DNA of 64,000 bases from an uncultured Pseudomonadota bacterium (lineage in GTDB: Bacteria > Pseudomonadota > Gammaproteobacteria > Steroidobacterales > Steroidobacteraceae). The notes beneath the pieces are model-generated. The model did no database searches. It was given only the letters and a program-made list of their open reading frames with translations, and was not told where the DNA came from. Position numbers and translations under genes: made by a program. How positions within the stretch are numbered: the first letter of the stretch is position 1; the number at the start of each line of letters is the position of its first letter. Positions 29,656-39,029 of this stretch are shown here, in pieces. The DNA is taken from positions 62,001-126,000 of the forward strand of contig CAISEB010000024.1 of NCBI GenBank assembly GCA_903884235.1, written 5' to 3'.

Positions 29656-31068
29656 ATGGACACCGCGACCCTCGCCCAGCGCATCGACCACGAGTGGACC
29701 GCCAGCATCCAGCCCAGCCTCGAGGCGTACGTCCGGATCCCCAACAAGTCCGCGTTGTTCGACCCGGCCTGGGAGGCCAACGGGCACATGGACCGCGCCG
29801 CCGCCCTGCTGCTCGACTGGTGCCGCAGCCAGCCGATCCGTGGGCTGCGCGCCGAGGTCGTGCGCCTCCCCGGCCGCACGCCGGTCATCTACGCCGAGGT
29901 CCCCGGCACGGCACCGGGTCGCGTGCTGCTGTACGGGCATTTCGACAAGCAGCCGGAGTTCACCGGCTGGGGCCCGGGTCTCGACCCGTGGACGCCCGTG
30001 GTCCGCGACGGCCGCCTCTACGGCCGCGGCGGCGCGGACGATGGCTATGCGCTCTACGCGAGCCTGCTGGCAATCCGCATGCTCCAGGAACAGGGGATCC
30101 CGCACGCCGGCTGCGCGCTGCTGATCGAAGGCAGCGAGGAGAGCGGCAGCGTCGACCTGCCGGCCTACGTCGAGCACCTGGCGGACCGGCTCGGCACGCC
30201 CGACCTCGTGATCTGCCTCGACGCGGAGTGCGGCAACTACGACCAGTTCTGGCTGACCACCTCGCTGCGCGGCAACCTCGTCGGGACCCTGTCGGTCGAC
30301 GTGCTGACCGAGGGCGTGCACTCGGGCATGGCGACCGGGATCGCGCCGTCGGCGTTCCGGATCCTGCGCGGCCTCCTCGATCGGCTCGAGAACGTCGTCA
30401 CGGGCGACATCGCGATCGAGGAGCTGCACGTGCCGGCCCCGCCGGCACGCGTCGCCGAGGCGCGCGCCGCGGCCGCCGTGCTCGGCGCCTCGGTGATCAC
30501 CAAGATGCCGTTCGCCGCCGGCGTGCGGCCCGTCAGCAACGACCCGGCCGAGCTCTTGCTCAACAGCACCTGGAAGCCGACGCTGGCGGTTACCGGCGCG
30601 GAGGGACTCCCGGCGCTCGGCAGCGCCGGCAACACGCTGCTGCCGCGCGTCGCGGCGAAGCTGTCGCTGCGCCTGCCGCCGACGCTCGACGCCGCGCAGG
30701 CCGCGCGCCGCGTGCAGGCCACGCTCGAGCGCGACCCGCCGTACGGCGCCCGCGTGCGCTTCGAGGTCGGCTCCTCGCTCGCTGGCTGGGACGCGCCGCC
30801 GCTCGCGCCGTGGCTCGCGGAGGCGGTCGAGGCCGGCTCGCAGGCCTACTTCGGGCGCGGGGCACTCGCGATGGGCACCGGCGGCAGCATCCCGTTCATC
30901 GGCATGCTCGCGGCGCGCTACCCGGGCACCCAATTCCTGGTCACGGGCGTGCTCGGGCCGCAGTCGAACGCCCATGGACCCAACGAGTTCCTGCACCTCG
31001 GCGCCGTGCGCCGTCTCAACGCCTGTGTCGTCGAGGTGCTCGCGCGTCACGCCGCGCGCAGCCCCTGA
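29656..31068 (+). CDS. M20-family metallopeptidase/dipeptidase
   Basis: The 470-residue cytoplasmic zinc peptidase shows YGHFDKQPEF (first metal His and catalytic Asp), GRGGADDGYALYASL (bridging Asp), IEGSEESGSVDL (catalytic and metal Glu pair), LDAECGNYDQ, and a C-terminal GPQSNAHGPNEFLHL with the last metal His. A lid domain is inserted around residues 215-330. This resembles the CNDP-like/YgeY-type dipeptidases; substrate range is not deducible. It is the second gene of a pair with tatD. Confidence 0.9.
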   Translation: MDTATLAQRIDHEWTASIQPSLEAYVRIPNKSALFDPAWEANGHMDRAAALLLDWCRSQPIRGLRAEVVRLPGRTPVIYAEVPGTAPGRVLLYGHFDKQPEFTGWGPGLDPWTPVVRDGRLYGRGGADDGYALYASLLAIRMLQEQGIPHAGCALLIEGSEESGSVDLPAYVEHLADRLGTPDLVICLDAECGNYDQFWLTTSLRGNLVGTLSVDVLTEGVHSGMATGIAPSAFRILRGLLDRLENVVTGDIAIEELHVPAPPARVAEARAAAAVLGASVITKMPFAAGVRPVSNDPAELLLNSTWKPTLAVTGAEGLPALGSAGNTLLPRVAAKLSLRLPPTLDAAQAARRVQATLERDPPYGARVRFEVGSSLAGWDAPPLAPWLAEAVEAGSQAYFGRGALAMGTGGSIPFIGMLAARYPGTQFLVTGVLGPQSNAHGPNEFLHLGAVRRLNACVVEVLARHAARSP

Positions 31069-31071
31069 CGT

Positions 31072-31659
31072 TCAGCTGCGGCGCAGCGACCGCGGACTCG
31101 GCGTCGATGCCGCGCGCACCCGTTCGAACGCCGGGCGCAGCGCGACGAGCGTCGCCTCGATGGGCGGCGGCAGCTCGCCGCCGAGCGAGGACAGGCGCAG
31201 CACTTCCGGCGGGTGTCCCTTCGGGAACGTCGTCCGATCGGTGAACACGACGCGGCCCTCGACGGCCACCCCCTCGCCGGCGATCGCCCGGACCACGGCG
31301 AGCCGGTCGTAGAGGGGCCCGAGCGGGTTCGGGAAGGTGGCGCGGCGCTGCTTGTGGATCACGGTCCACTCGTTCATCTGCTCGCTGCCGAACACGAGCC
31401 CCGGGACGTCGCGCAGGTCGAGCACCACGAGGCCGCCCGCGGTCAGCAGCACGAAGTCGAGATGGAACCAGCCGTCGTTGCCGTCCGGCAGCAGCACGTC
31501 GCTGATGTGCGCCCCGGAGACGGACTCGATGCGCGCGACCAGCGCGCGCCGTGCGCGACCCCGCAACCAGATCCAGAGACCAACCGCGAGGGCCGCGACC
31601 GCCGCCAGCGCGACGGCTCCGATGGTGATCAGAACGCGCGCGTCCCCGCCGGAGGTCAC
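31072..31659 (-). CDS. Membrane-anchored NERD-domain protein coupled to thrC
   Basis: The 195-residue protein starts at a GTG at 31659 that overlaps the thrC stop (GTGA). An N-terminal transmembrane helix (about 10-30) is followed by a basic linker and a nuclease-related (NERD) domain: DGWFHLDFVLLTAGGLVVLD, then the RDVPGLVFGSEQ strand and WTVIHKQRR. In this family the G-x-D-HxD-x-V-L pattern resembles restriction-endonuclease cores, but the final catalytic Lys of the E/D-x-K motif is replaced (LDLRD), so nuclease activity is doubtful. It ends 3 bases from the convergent peptidase gene. Its presence in a threonine operon is unexplained. Confidence 0.75.
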   Translation of the reverse strand: MTSGGDARVLITIGAVALAAVAALAVGLWIWLRGRARRALVARIESVSGAHISDVLLPDGNDGWFHLDFVLLTAGGLVVLDLRDVPGLVFGSEQMNEWTVIHKQRRATFPNPLGPLYDRLAVVRAIAGEGVAVEGRVVFTDRTTFPKGHPPEVLRLSSLGGELPPPIEATLVALRPAFERVRAASTPSPRSLRRS

Positions 31660-32951
31660 TGCAGGACCGAGGCGAGCGACTCGAGCGTCGCCGGCACCTC
31701 GAGCACCTGGCGCGGCAGCGTCAGCAGGCGCGCGAGCGCCGGCGGCACCGGAATCGTGCGGCCGATCAGCGGCTCGACGGTCTCGGGGAACTTCGCCGGG
31801 TGCGCGGTCGACACCAGCACCCACGGCCCCGCAGCCCGTCGCGCCGGCGGCAGGTGGGCATAGGCTTCCGCGGCCGTCGCGGTGTGCGGGCACCACACCT
31901 GTCCGAGCGCCCCGTCGTCGGTGCGGATGCGGGCGCGGATCTCGTCGTCGCTGACACTCACGGCGCTGAGCGCGCCGGCGAGCTCGTGGAAATCCGGATA
32001 CAGGCTGCGCAGCCGCTCCATGTTGCTCGGGTTGCCGACGTCCATCGCCGAGGCGAGCGTCGCGACGCTCGGCCGCGGTCGCCACTCGCCGCTCTCGAGG
32101 AAGTCCGGCACCGTGCGGTTGGCATTGAACGTCAGCAGCAGGTCGCCGATCGGCATGCCGACGCGGCGCGCCCAGACGCACGCGAGCACGTTGCCGAGGT
32201 TGCCGCTCGGCACGATGAAGTTGACCTTCCGTCCCGTGCGGCGATACCCGGCAAGGCTCGTCATCACGTAGTAGCAGGCCTGCGGCAGCAGTCGACCGAT
32301 GTTGATGCTGTTGGCGCTCGACAGCTCGCGATGCGGCGCGAACGCCGGGTCCGCGAAGGCCGCCTTGACGAGGCGCTGGCAGTCGTCGAACGTGCCGGCG
32401 ACCGACAGCGAGCGCACGTTGCCGCCCCAGCAGGTGAGCTGCAGCTCCTGGCGCGGCGAGACGAGCCCGCGCGGATAGAGCACGACCACCTCGACGCCGG
32501 GCCGACCGTGGAATGCCGCCGCCACGGCGCCACCCGTGTCACCGGAGGTCGCGACCAGGATCGTCAGGGTCCGCGAGGAGCCCTTGATCACACGGCTCAT
32601 GCAGGCCGCGAGGAATCGCGCGCCGAAATCCTTGAACGCGGACGTCGGGCCGTGGAAGAGCTCGAGCACCGCGACGTCGCCCGCGGCCTTCAGCGGCACC
32701 AGCGGCACCGGGAAATCGAACGCCTCGCGCACGATCGACTCGAGCTCGGGCTCGAGCGCGTCACCGGCGAAGAACGGCGCGAGGAAGCGTCGCGCGACGG
32801 ACGGCAGGTCCTCGCAGCCGTCGAAATCGGCGGGCGACAGCGACGGGAACGCCTCGGGCACGTACAGCCCGCCATCCGGCGCGATGCCGCGGCGCAGCGC
32901 CTCCGACAGCGTCGCCGAATGGGTCGAATCGCGCGTGCTGATGAACTTCAT
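31656..32951 (-). CDS. thrC: Threonine synthase
   Basis: This PLP enzyme converts O-phosphohomoserine to threonine. The 431-residue protein starts MKFISTRDSTHSATLSEAL, has the PLP-Lys motif GPTSAFKDFGARFL, the phosphate-binding VATSGDTGGAVAAAFHG, SANSINIGRLLPQ and FIVPSGNLGN. Length matches the shorter E. coli-type class. Its start overlaps the thrB stop by 4 bases, completing thrABC. Confidence 0.96.
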   Translation of the reverse strand: MKFISTRDSTHSATLSEALRRGIAPDGGLYVPEAFPSLSPADFDGCEDLPSVARRFLAPFFAGDALEPELESIVREAFDFPVPLVPLKAAGDVAVLELFHGPTSAFKDFGARFLAACMSRVIKGSSRTLTILVATSGDTGGAVAAAFHGRPGVEVVVLYPRGLVSPRQELQLTCWGGNVRSLSVAGTFDDCQRLVKAAFADPAFAPHRELSSANSINIGRLLPQACYYVMTSLAGYRRTGRKVNFIVPSGNLGNVLACVWARRVGMPIGDLLLTFNANRTVPDFLESGEWRPRPSVATLASAMDVGNPSNMERLRSLYPDFHELAGALSAVSVSDDEIRARIRTDDGALGQVWCPHTATAAEAYAHLPPARRAAGPWVLVSTAHPAKFPETVEPLIGRTIPVPPALARLLTLPRQVLEVPATLESLASVLQ

Positions 32952-33880
32952 TGGTCGATGACCCGTGCGCCGGTCGCCTCGATCGAGGTGATCCAGCTGT
33001 CGCAGGCGAGGTTGTGGGCGGCGAACGCGGCGACCATCGCCGCCTGGATCCGCTCGGCGGCCGCCGTCTCGCACCAGCAGAACACCGTCGGACCCGCGCC
33101 CGAAATCGAGCAGCCGAGCGCTCCGTTCTGCATCGCGGCCTGCTTGACGTCGCGGAACCCCGGGATCAGCGCCTGGCGCTGCGGCTCGATGATCACGTCC
33201 TCGAACGCGTCGCGGATCATGTCGAGGTCGTTGGTGTAGCAGGCCGAGATGAAGCCGGCGAGGTTCGCGCACTGCCACACGAGGTCGGACAGCTGCACCG
33301 TGCGCGAGAGGATACCGCGCGCCTCCTTCGTCGACAGGAACATGTGCGGGTGCACGAGCACGCAGCGGATGCCCGGCGGCACCGGGATCTGCTTGGTGCG
33401 CGGATGGTCGACGCCCACGGTTAGCACGAGGCCACCGAACAGCGAGGGCGCGATGTTGTCGACGTGCACCGAGCCCGAGGCCACCGCCTCGCCCTTCATC
33501 GCGTACTTGAGCAGCTGCAGCTTGCTGAGCGGCGTCTCGAGCAGTGCGTTGCCCGCGACCACCGCCGCCACCGCCGAGGCCGCCGAACCGCCAAGGCCCG
33601 AGCCGAGCGGGATTCCCTTCTGGATCGTCATCTCGAAACCGAAATCGAGATTCTCGTCCTCGGCGAGGCTCTTCAGCGCCTGACCGGCGGTGTTGCGCGC
33701 CGCCTCGAGCGGCAGCTCGGTCGCGACCCCGGTGATCGCCTTGATGCGAACGCCCCGCTCGGCCGTGCGGACGACATGCACGGTGTCGCCGATCGCCTCC
33801 ACGGTGTGGCCGAGGATGTCGAAGCCGATGCCGACGTTGCCGACGCTGGCCGGCGCGAAGGCGGTGGCGCTATGACGCAA
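32948..33880 (-). CDS. thrB: Homoserine kinase (GHMP type)
   Basis: The enzyme phosphorylates homoserine. The 310-residue protein has the N-terminal FAPASVGNVGIGFDILGH, the ATP loop IPLGSGLGGSAASAVAAV (about 89-106) and the C-terminal GCSISGAGPTVFCW motif. The start is a TTG at 33880 with GAGG 6 bases upstream; a nearby GTG in another frame runs into a stop at once. It lies 21 bases after thrA and overlaps thrC. Confidence 0.95.
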   Translation of the reverse strand: MRHSATAFAPASVGNVGIGFDILGHTVEAIGDTVHVVRTAERGVRIKAITGVATELPLEAARNTAGQALKSLAEDENLDFGFEMTIQKGIPLGSGLGGSAASAVAAVVAGNALLETPLSKLQLLKYAMKGEAVASGSVHVDNIAPSLFGGLVLTVGVDHPRTKQIPVPPGIRCVLVHPHMFLSTKEARGILSRTVQLSDLVWQCANLAGFISACYTNDLDMIRDAFEDVIIEPQRQALIPGFRDVKQAAMQNGALGCSISGAGPTVFCWCETAAAERIQAAMVAAFAAHNLACDSWITSIEATGARVIDQ

Positions 33881-33901
33881 GATGCACCTCGGGGAACAGG
33901 T

Positions 33902-36412
33902 TCAGATGTTGGCGCCGAGATAGGCGCACAGACGCAGCAGATCGCCGAACACGCCACCGGCCGTGACCTCGGGACCTGCGCCCGGCCCCTGCACGATCAG
34001 CGGATTGTCGCAATAGCGCATGGTCTCGAAGCGCACGACGTTGTCGGTCAGCGCGATGTTGGCGAACGGGTGCTTGCGATCGAGCCGCACGAGGCCGACC
34101 GTCGCCTTGCCGAGGCGTGCGTCGAGGCGACCCACGTAGCGCAGGACCTGCCCGGCCGCCGCGGCCTCGGCGTAGCGCGCCTGCATGCGCGCGTCGAACT
34201 CCGGCAGTCGCGTGAGGAATTCGTCCGCACCGCACCCGGCGAGCTCCGGAGGCACGAGGCTTTCGACGACCACGTCGTCCAGCTCGAGCTTCAGGCCGAC
34301 CTCCCGGCCGAGGATGATCAGCTTGCGCGCGACGTCGGTGCCGGAGAGGTCGTCGCGCGGATCCGGCTCGGTGTAGCCCTTCTGCTTCGCCGTGCGCACG
34401 ATCGACGAGAACGGCTCGCTCCCGTCGTAGACGTTGAACAGGTACGCGAGCGTGCCCGAGAAGATGCCCTCGACCGAACGCACGTCGTCGCCGGTCTCGC
34501 GCAGGTCGCGCAGCGTCTGGATGACGGGCAGCCCGGCACCGACCGTCGCCTCGTATAGATAGTGGGTGCCGGCATTGCGGCGCGCGTCCTTCAGCGACTC
34601 GTAGTACGCGAGCGGCCCGCTGTTCGCCTTCTTGTTCGGCGTCACCACGTGGATGCCGGCGGCAAGCCAGGCGTGGTAGTGCTTGGCGACCTCGGCGCTC
34701 GCCGAACAGTCGATGATGATCGCGTGCGGCAGGTGGTCCGCCTGGATGTGGCGCGCGAATGCCTCGAGGTCGGTCGGGACGCGCCGGACGTCCTTGGCCT
34801 CGCGCCATGCGGCGGGGTCGATCTCGCCGTCCGCAAGCATCATCTCGCCCGAGCGCACGATGCCACGCACGCGCAGGTCGAGCTTCACGGTGTCGCGCAG
34901 CCGCGCGATCTGCGTGGCCAGCTGGCCGAGCAGCGCGCCCCCGACGAGCCCGGGCCCGATCAGGCCGATCGAGACGGTGTGCGGCGACAGGTAGAACCCG
35001 GCGTGCACGGCACGCAGCGCACGAGTCGAATGCCTGGCCGCGATGACCACCGAGATGTTGCGCTCGGAGGCGCCTTGCGCGATCGCGCGCACGTTGATCG
35101 CCGCATCCGCGAGCGTGCTGAACACCTTGGCCGCGACGCCATGGCTGCCGGCCATGCCGTCGCCGACGACCGCGAGGATGGCGCAGTCGCGGCTGACCTC
35201 GACGCGCTGGATCTGGCCCTCGCGCAGCTCGAGGTCGAACGCCCGGCGCACGACCTCGTGCGCAGCCACGGCCTCGGCATCCGGGACGGCACAGCAGATC
35301 GAATGCTCCGACGAGCCCTGCGAGATCAGGATGACCGAGATGCCGGCGTCCTGCAGCGCCCCGAACAGGCGCTGCGCGGTGCCGGGGACGCCGATCATGC
35401 CTGCGCCCTCGAGGTTGACCAGCGCCACCGCGTCGATGGTGGTGATGCCCTTGACCTTCAGAGCCGAGGTCGGGTGCGCGCAGATCAGCGTGCCGGGCTT
35501 CGTCGCCGCGAACGTGTTCTTGATGACGATCGGGATCTCGCGCGTTACGGCCGGGGCCATCGTCTGCGGATGGATGACCTTGGCGCCGAAGTATGCGAGC
35601 TCCATGGCCTCGCTGTAGGAGAGCGAGTCGATGACCTTCGCGTCCGGCACGCGCCGCGGGTCGGCCGAGAGCACGCCGTCGACGTCGGTCCAGATCACGA
35701 TCTCGCGCGCGCCGAGCAGGGCGCCGAAGATGGAGCCCGAGAAATCGCTGCCATTGCGGCCGAGGGTCGTCTGGATGCCGCGCTTGTCCGCGGCGATGAA
35801 GCCGGTGATCACGAGGGTGCCGGCGAAGTCGGCCGGTACGCGGCGGCGGATCGCGGCCTCGGACTCGGGCCACTGCACCGCGGGACCGAGCGGGCCCCAT
35901 TCGACGACGACGACGTCGCGGGCATCGACCCACAGCACCGGCCCGGCGCTCCGGCCGCGTTCGGCGAGGAGCCGCGCGAACAGGCGCGTCGACCAGATCT
36001 CGCCGTAACCGGCGACGAGGTCGCGGATATTCTGGGCCGCCGAGCGCAGCAGGCTCACCGCCTGGAGGATCCCGCCGATGTCGCGGCAATCCGCCGCCAG
36101 CTGTTCGACGTACGCCGCGGCACCGGGCTTCGACAGCAGCGTCGCGGCCAGCGCCGTGTGCCGCGCCTCGAGCGCCTGCAGCTTGTCGGTCGCCTCGGGG
36201 CTACGCGCCTCGGCGAGCGAAACGAGGCCGAGCAGCGAGTCGGTGACCCCCTTGCAGGCACTGAGCACGACACCGACCCGGGGCACGGGGGTCGACTCGA
36301 TGATCTCGGCGACCCGCGCGATGCACTCGGCGTCGGCGACGGACGAACCGCCAAACTTGTGGACCACCCAGCCATTGGCGGGCGGATTCGCGGGGTTCGT
36401 CTTGACGCTCAT
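33902..36412 (-). CDS. thrA: Bifunctional aspartokinase I/homoserine dehydrogenase I
   Basis: The 836-residue fusion carries steps one and three of threonine synthesis. The kinase domain starts with HKFGGSSVAD (residues 18-27). Two ACT-type regulatory regions follow (about 320-465), then an NAD(P)-binding SIGLIGPGLVGGALLGQL (about 478) and the homoserine dehydrogenase core with YEATVGAGLPVIQTLRDL and EGIFSGTLAYLFN. The fusion is typical of gammaproteobacteria. The start at 36412 (MSVKTNP) is preferred to an upstream in-frame ATG. Threonine feedback through the ACT domains is expected. It heads thrABC. Confidence 0.96.
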   Translation of the reverse strand: MSVKTNPANPPANGWVVHKFGGSSVADAECIARVAEIIESTPVPRVGVVLSACKGVTDSLLGLVSLAEARSPEATDKLQALEARHTALAATLLSKPGAAAYVEQLAADCRDIGGILQAVSLLRSAAQNIRDLVAGYGEIWSTRLFARLLAERGRSAGPVLWVDARDVVVVEWGPLGPAVQWPESEAAIRRRVPADFAGTLVITGFIAADKRGIQTTLGRNGSDFSGSIFGALLGAREIVIWTDVDGVLSADPRRVPDAKVIDSLSYSEAMELAYFGAKVIHPQTMAPAVTREIPIVIKNTFAATKPGTLICAHPTSALKVKGITTIDAVALVNLEGAGMIGVPGTAQRLFGALQDAGISVILISQGSSEHSICCAVPDAEAVAAHEVVRRAFDLELREGQIQRVEVSRDCAILAVVGDGMAGSHGVAAKVFSTLADAAINVRAIAQGASERNISVVIAARHSTRALRAVHAGFYLSPHTVSIGLIGPGLVGGALLGQLATQIARLRDTVKLDLRVRGIVRSGEMMLADGEIDPAAWREAKDVRRVPTDLEAFARHIQADHLPHAIIIDCSASAEVAKHYHAWLAAGIHVVTPNKKANSGPLAYYESLKDARRNAGTHYLYEATVGAGLPVIQTLRDLRETGDDVRSVEGIFSGTLAYLFNVYDGSEPFSSIVRTAKQKGYTEPDPRDDLSGTDVARKLIILGREVGLKLELDDVVVESLVPPELAGCGADEFLTRLPEFDARMQARYAEAAAAGQVLRYVGRLDARLGKATVGLVRLDRKHPFANIALTDNVVRFETMRYCDNPLIVQGPGAGPEVTAGGVFGDLLRLCAYLGANI

Positions 36413-36495
36413 GGAACAGGGGCCTCTTCGGTCGCGGCGCACAATCTAATGGCGCCTGCCCGCCCGGGCAAGCACGCCGTAAAAACAGGGGGGCA

Positions 36496-36672
36496 TCACT
36501 TTTTGGCGCGGCGATCGTGCCAGCGCACCAGCAGGCGGACGACGCCCGGCACCCGCGCCAGCGCCACGAGCGCCCGTCCCACCAGGCGTTCGCGCCGGTC
36601 GAGGGCGAAGCGTGCGAGCAGCGGACCGTAGAGCTCCGGGCGCGGCTCGTGGCGGACGTCGGGTGTCGTCAC
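36496..36672 (-). CDS. Small basic protein coupled to ygiQ (58 codons)
   Basis: A GTG at 36670-36672 overlaps the YgiQ stop (GTGA) and opens a 58-residue frame. It reads [20 protein letters not shown], then an Arg/Leu/Val-rich amphipathic stretch ([20 protein letters not shown]) ending RRAKK. There is no recognisable domain. The coupling and amphipathic composition support translation; the short length and GC-rich background argue for caution. It may be a membrane-associated peptide. Confidence 0.42.
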   Translation of the reverse strand: MTTPDVRHEPRPELYGPLLARFALDRRERLVGRALVALARVPGVVRLLVRWHDRRAKK

Positions 36673-38834
36673 GGCTTGCGACCGACGCGCGGACGCGGCG
36701 GCAATCCGGTGTGCTGGGTCAGCACCCGGCCGGCGCGTGGACGCGGCCCGGGACGGCCAGTGAGCGGCGCCTCCGGCGCGCCGCCCGTCCCGGCCGGCTG
36801 CCACGGCGGCACGAGGTGGTGCTTGCCGCCGCCGATCAGGTCGGCCCGGCCCATGCTCTTCAGGGCCTCGCGCAGCAGCGGCCAGTTGTTCGCGTCGTGG
36901 TAGCGCAGGAAGGCCTTGTGCAGGCGCCGCACGCGCAGGCCCTTCGGGATATGGACCTGCTCGCTGTCGCGGGTGACCTTGCGCAGCGGGTTCTTGCCCG
37001 AATGCCACATCGCGGTCGCGGTCGCCATCGGCGAGGGCAGGAACGCCTGCACCTGGTCGGCGCGGAAACCGTTCCGCTTCAGCCACAGCGCGAGATCGAG
37101 CATGTCCTGGTCGGTCGTGCCCGGATGGGCGGCGATGAAGTACGGGATCAGGTACTGCTCCTTGCCAGCCTCCTTCGTGTAGCGGTCGAACAGTTCCTTG
37201 AAGCGGTCGTAGGACCCCACGCCCGGCTTCATCATCTTCGACAGCGGCCCCTCGGCGATCGCCTCCGGGGCGATCTTGAGGTACCCGCCGACGTGATGCT
37301 GGGCGAGCTCCTTGACGTACTCGGGGGACTCGACCGCGAGGTCGTAGCGCACGCCGGAGGCGATGAGCACCTTCTTGACGCCCGGCAGGGCCCGCGCCCG
37401 GCGGTAGAGCTGGATCAGGGGCGCGTGGTTGGTGTCGAGGTTCGGGCAGATGCCGGGATAGACGCACGACGGCCGGCGACAGGCCGACTCGATCTCCGGG
37501 GACTTGCAGCGCAGGCGGTACATGTTGGCGGTGGGTCCGCCAAGGTCGGAGATCACGCCGGTGAAGCCCGGCACCGTGTCGCGGACCTTCTCGATCTCGC
37601 GGACGATCGAATCCTCCGATCGGCTCTGGATGATCCGGCCTTCGTGCTCGGTGATCGAGCAGAAGGTGCAACCGCCGAAGCAGCCGCGCTGGATCGTCAC
37701 CGAGAAGCGGATCATCTTGTAGGCGGGGATCTTCGCATCGCCGTAGGCCGGATGCGGCACGCGCTGGTACGGCAGCTCGTAGACCTGGTCCATCTCGCGC
37801 GAGGTCAGCGGGATCGGCGGCGGGTTCAGCCACACGTCGGTGTCGCCATGGCGCTGCACGAGCGCGCGCGCGTTGCCCGGATTCGCCTCCAGGTGCAGGA
37901 TCCGCGACGCATGCGCGTACAGCACGGCGTCATCGCGCACCGCCTCGAACGACGGCATCCGGATCACGCTGCGGCCACGGTCACCGCCCTTGACCTGGCG
38001 CGTGAAGCGCACGACCGCGACTCCGGGCTCGGCGGGCGCCGCGGGATCCGGTGCCTTCCCCTGCGGCTCCATCGCGTAGGGGTCCGGCATCGGCTCGATG
38101 CGCCCGGGCACGTCGAGCGTGGTCGAGTCGATCTCGATCCAGCCCGTAGGCGTCGCCTTGCGCGTGTAGGCGGTGCCACGGATGTCCCTCAGCTCGCCGA
38201 TCGACTCCCCGGCCCCGAGCCGGTGCGCGATCTCGACGATCGCCCGCTCGCCGTTGCCGTACACCAGCAGGTCGGCACGCGAGTCGAGCAGCACCGAGCG
38301 GCGGACCTTCTCGGACCAGTAGTCGAAGTGCGCGACGCGCCGCAGCGAGGCCTCGATGCCCCCGACCACGAGCGGCACGCCCGGGAACGCCTCGCGCACC
38401 CGCTGGGCGTAGACGATCACCGATCGATCCGGACGCTTGCCGCCCTCGCCCCCCGGCGTATACGCATCGTCGCTGCGCACCCGGCGGTCGGACGTATACC
38501 GATTGACCATCGAGTCCATGTTGCCGGCCGTCACGCCGACGAACAGGTTCGGGGCACCGAGGGCCGCGAACGGCTCGGCGCTGTGCCAATCCGGCTGGGC
38601 TATGATGCCGACCCTGAAGCCTTGGGCCTCGAGCAGGCGACCGACGATGGCCATCCCGAAACTCGGATGGTCGACGTACGCATCGCCGGTGACGACGATG
38701 ACGTCGCACGAGTCCCATCCGAGCAGGTCCATCTCGGCCCTGGAGGTGGGCAGGAAGGGCGCGGTACCGAAGCGGTGCGCCCAGTGCTTGCGGCGTCCGA
38801 ACAGGTTGGCGGCGGTGGTGTTGAGGCCTGACAT
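36669..38834 (-). CDS. YgiQ-family radical SAM protein
   Basis: The 721-residue protein starts at the ATG at 38834 ([12 protein letters not shown]); the open frame upstream is a GC shadow. It has an N-terminal UPF0313/YgiQ domain with [29 protein letters not shown] and YTRK, a radical SAM [4Fe-4S] motif CFGGCTFC (about 382-389), [12 protein letters not shown], and a C-terminal YgiQ domain with [15 protein letters not shown]. The reaction is not established for this family. It is followed by the overlapping 58-codon ORF and is divergent from the first cytochrome-porin gene. Confidence 0.92.
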   Translation of the reverse strand: MSGLNTTAANLFGRRKHWAHRFGTAPFLPTSRAEMDLLGWDSCDVIVVTGDAYVDHPSFGMAIVGRLLEAQGFRVGIIAQPDWHSAEPFAALGAPNLFVGVTAGNMDSMVNRYTSDRRVRSDDAYTPGGEGGKRPDRSVIVYAQRVREAFPGVPLVVGGIEASLRRVAHFDYWSEKVRRSVLLDSRADLLVYGNGERAIVEIAHRLGAGESIGELRDIRGTAYTRKATPTGWIEIDSTTLDVPGRIEPMPDPYAMEPQGKAPDPAAPAEPGVAVVRFTRQVKGGDRGRSVIRMPSFEAVRDDAVLYAHASRILHLEANPGNARALVQRHGDTDVWLNPPPIPLTSREMDQVYELPYQRVPHPAYGDAKIPAYKMIRFSVTIQRGCFGGCTFCSITEHEGRIIQSRSEDSIVREIEKVRDTVPGFTGVISDLGGPTANMYRLRCKSPEIESACRRPSCVYPGICPNLDTNHAPLIQLYRRARALPGVKKVLIASGVRYDLAVESPEYVKELAQHHVGGYLKIAPEAIAEGPLSKMMKPGVGSYDRFKELFDRYTKEAGKEQYLIPYFIAAHPGTTDQDMLDLALWLKRNGFRADQVQAFLPSPMATATAMWHSGKNPLRKVTRDSEQVHIPKGLRVRRLHKAFLRYHDANNWPLLREALKSMGRADLIGGGKHHLVPPWQPAGTGGAPEAPLTGRPGPRPRAGRVLTQHTGLPPRPRVGRKP

Positions 38835-39029
38835 CCGCGAATTGTCGCCGATCCGGCCCGGTCCTGCTCGCTTGCGGCGGGATCGAGCCCGGAGTCGCGA
38901 GCCGGGCGCAAGGGTGGTTTCTCTCGGTGAAATAGGTAAAGACCAGCCTACAGGTGGCGCATTGGCCAGATTAGTTTGCGAACGCGTCTTAGATCGATTA
39001 CCCGGCACAGGGCCGGTTCTGGAGTTTCC
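38835..39029 (+). promoter_or_regulatory. Divergent promoter region of ygiQ and the first cytochrome-porin gene
   Basis: These 195 bases become markedly AT-richer towards 38930-39000, in contrast to the flanking genes, as expected for a promoter. GGAG at 39021-39024 is the ribosome-binding site of the cytochrome-porin. I see no strong dyad and no clear -35/-10 pair. Confidence 0.4.
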
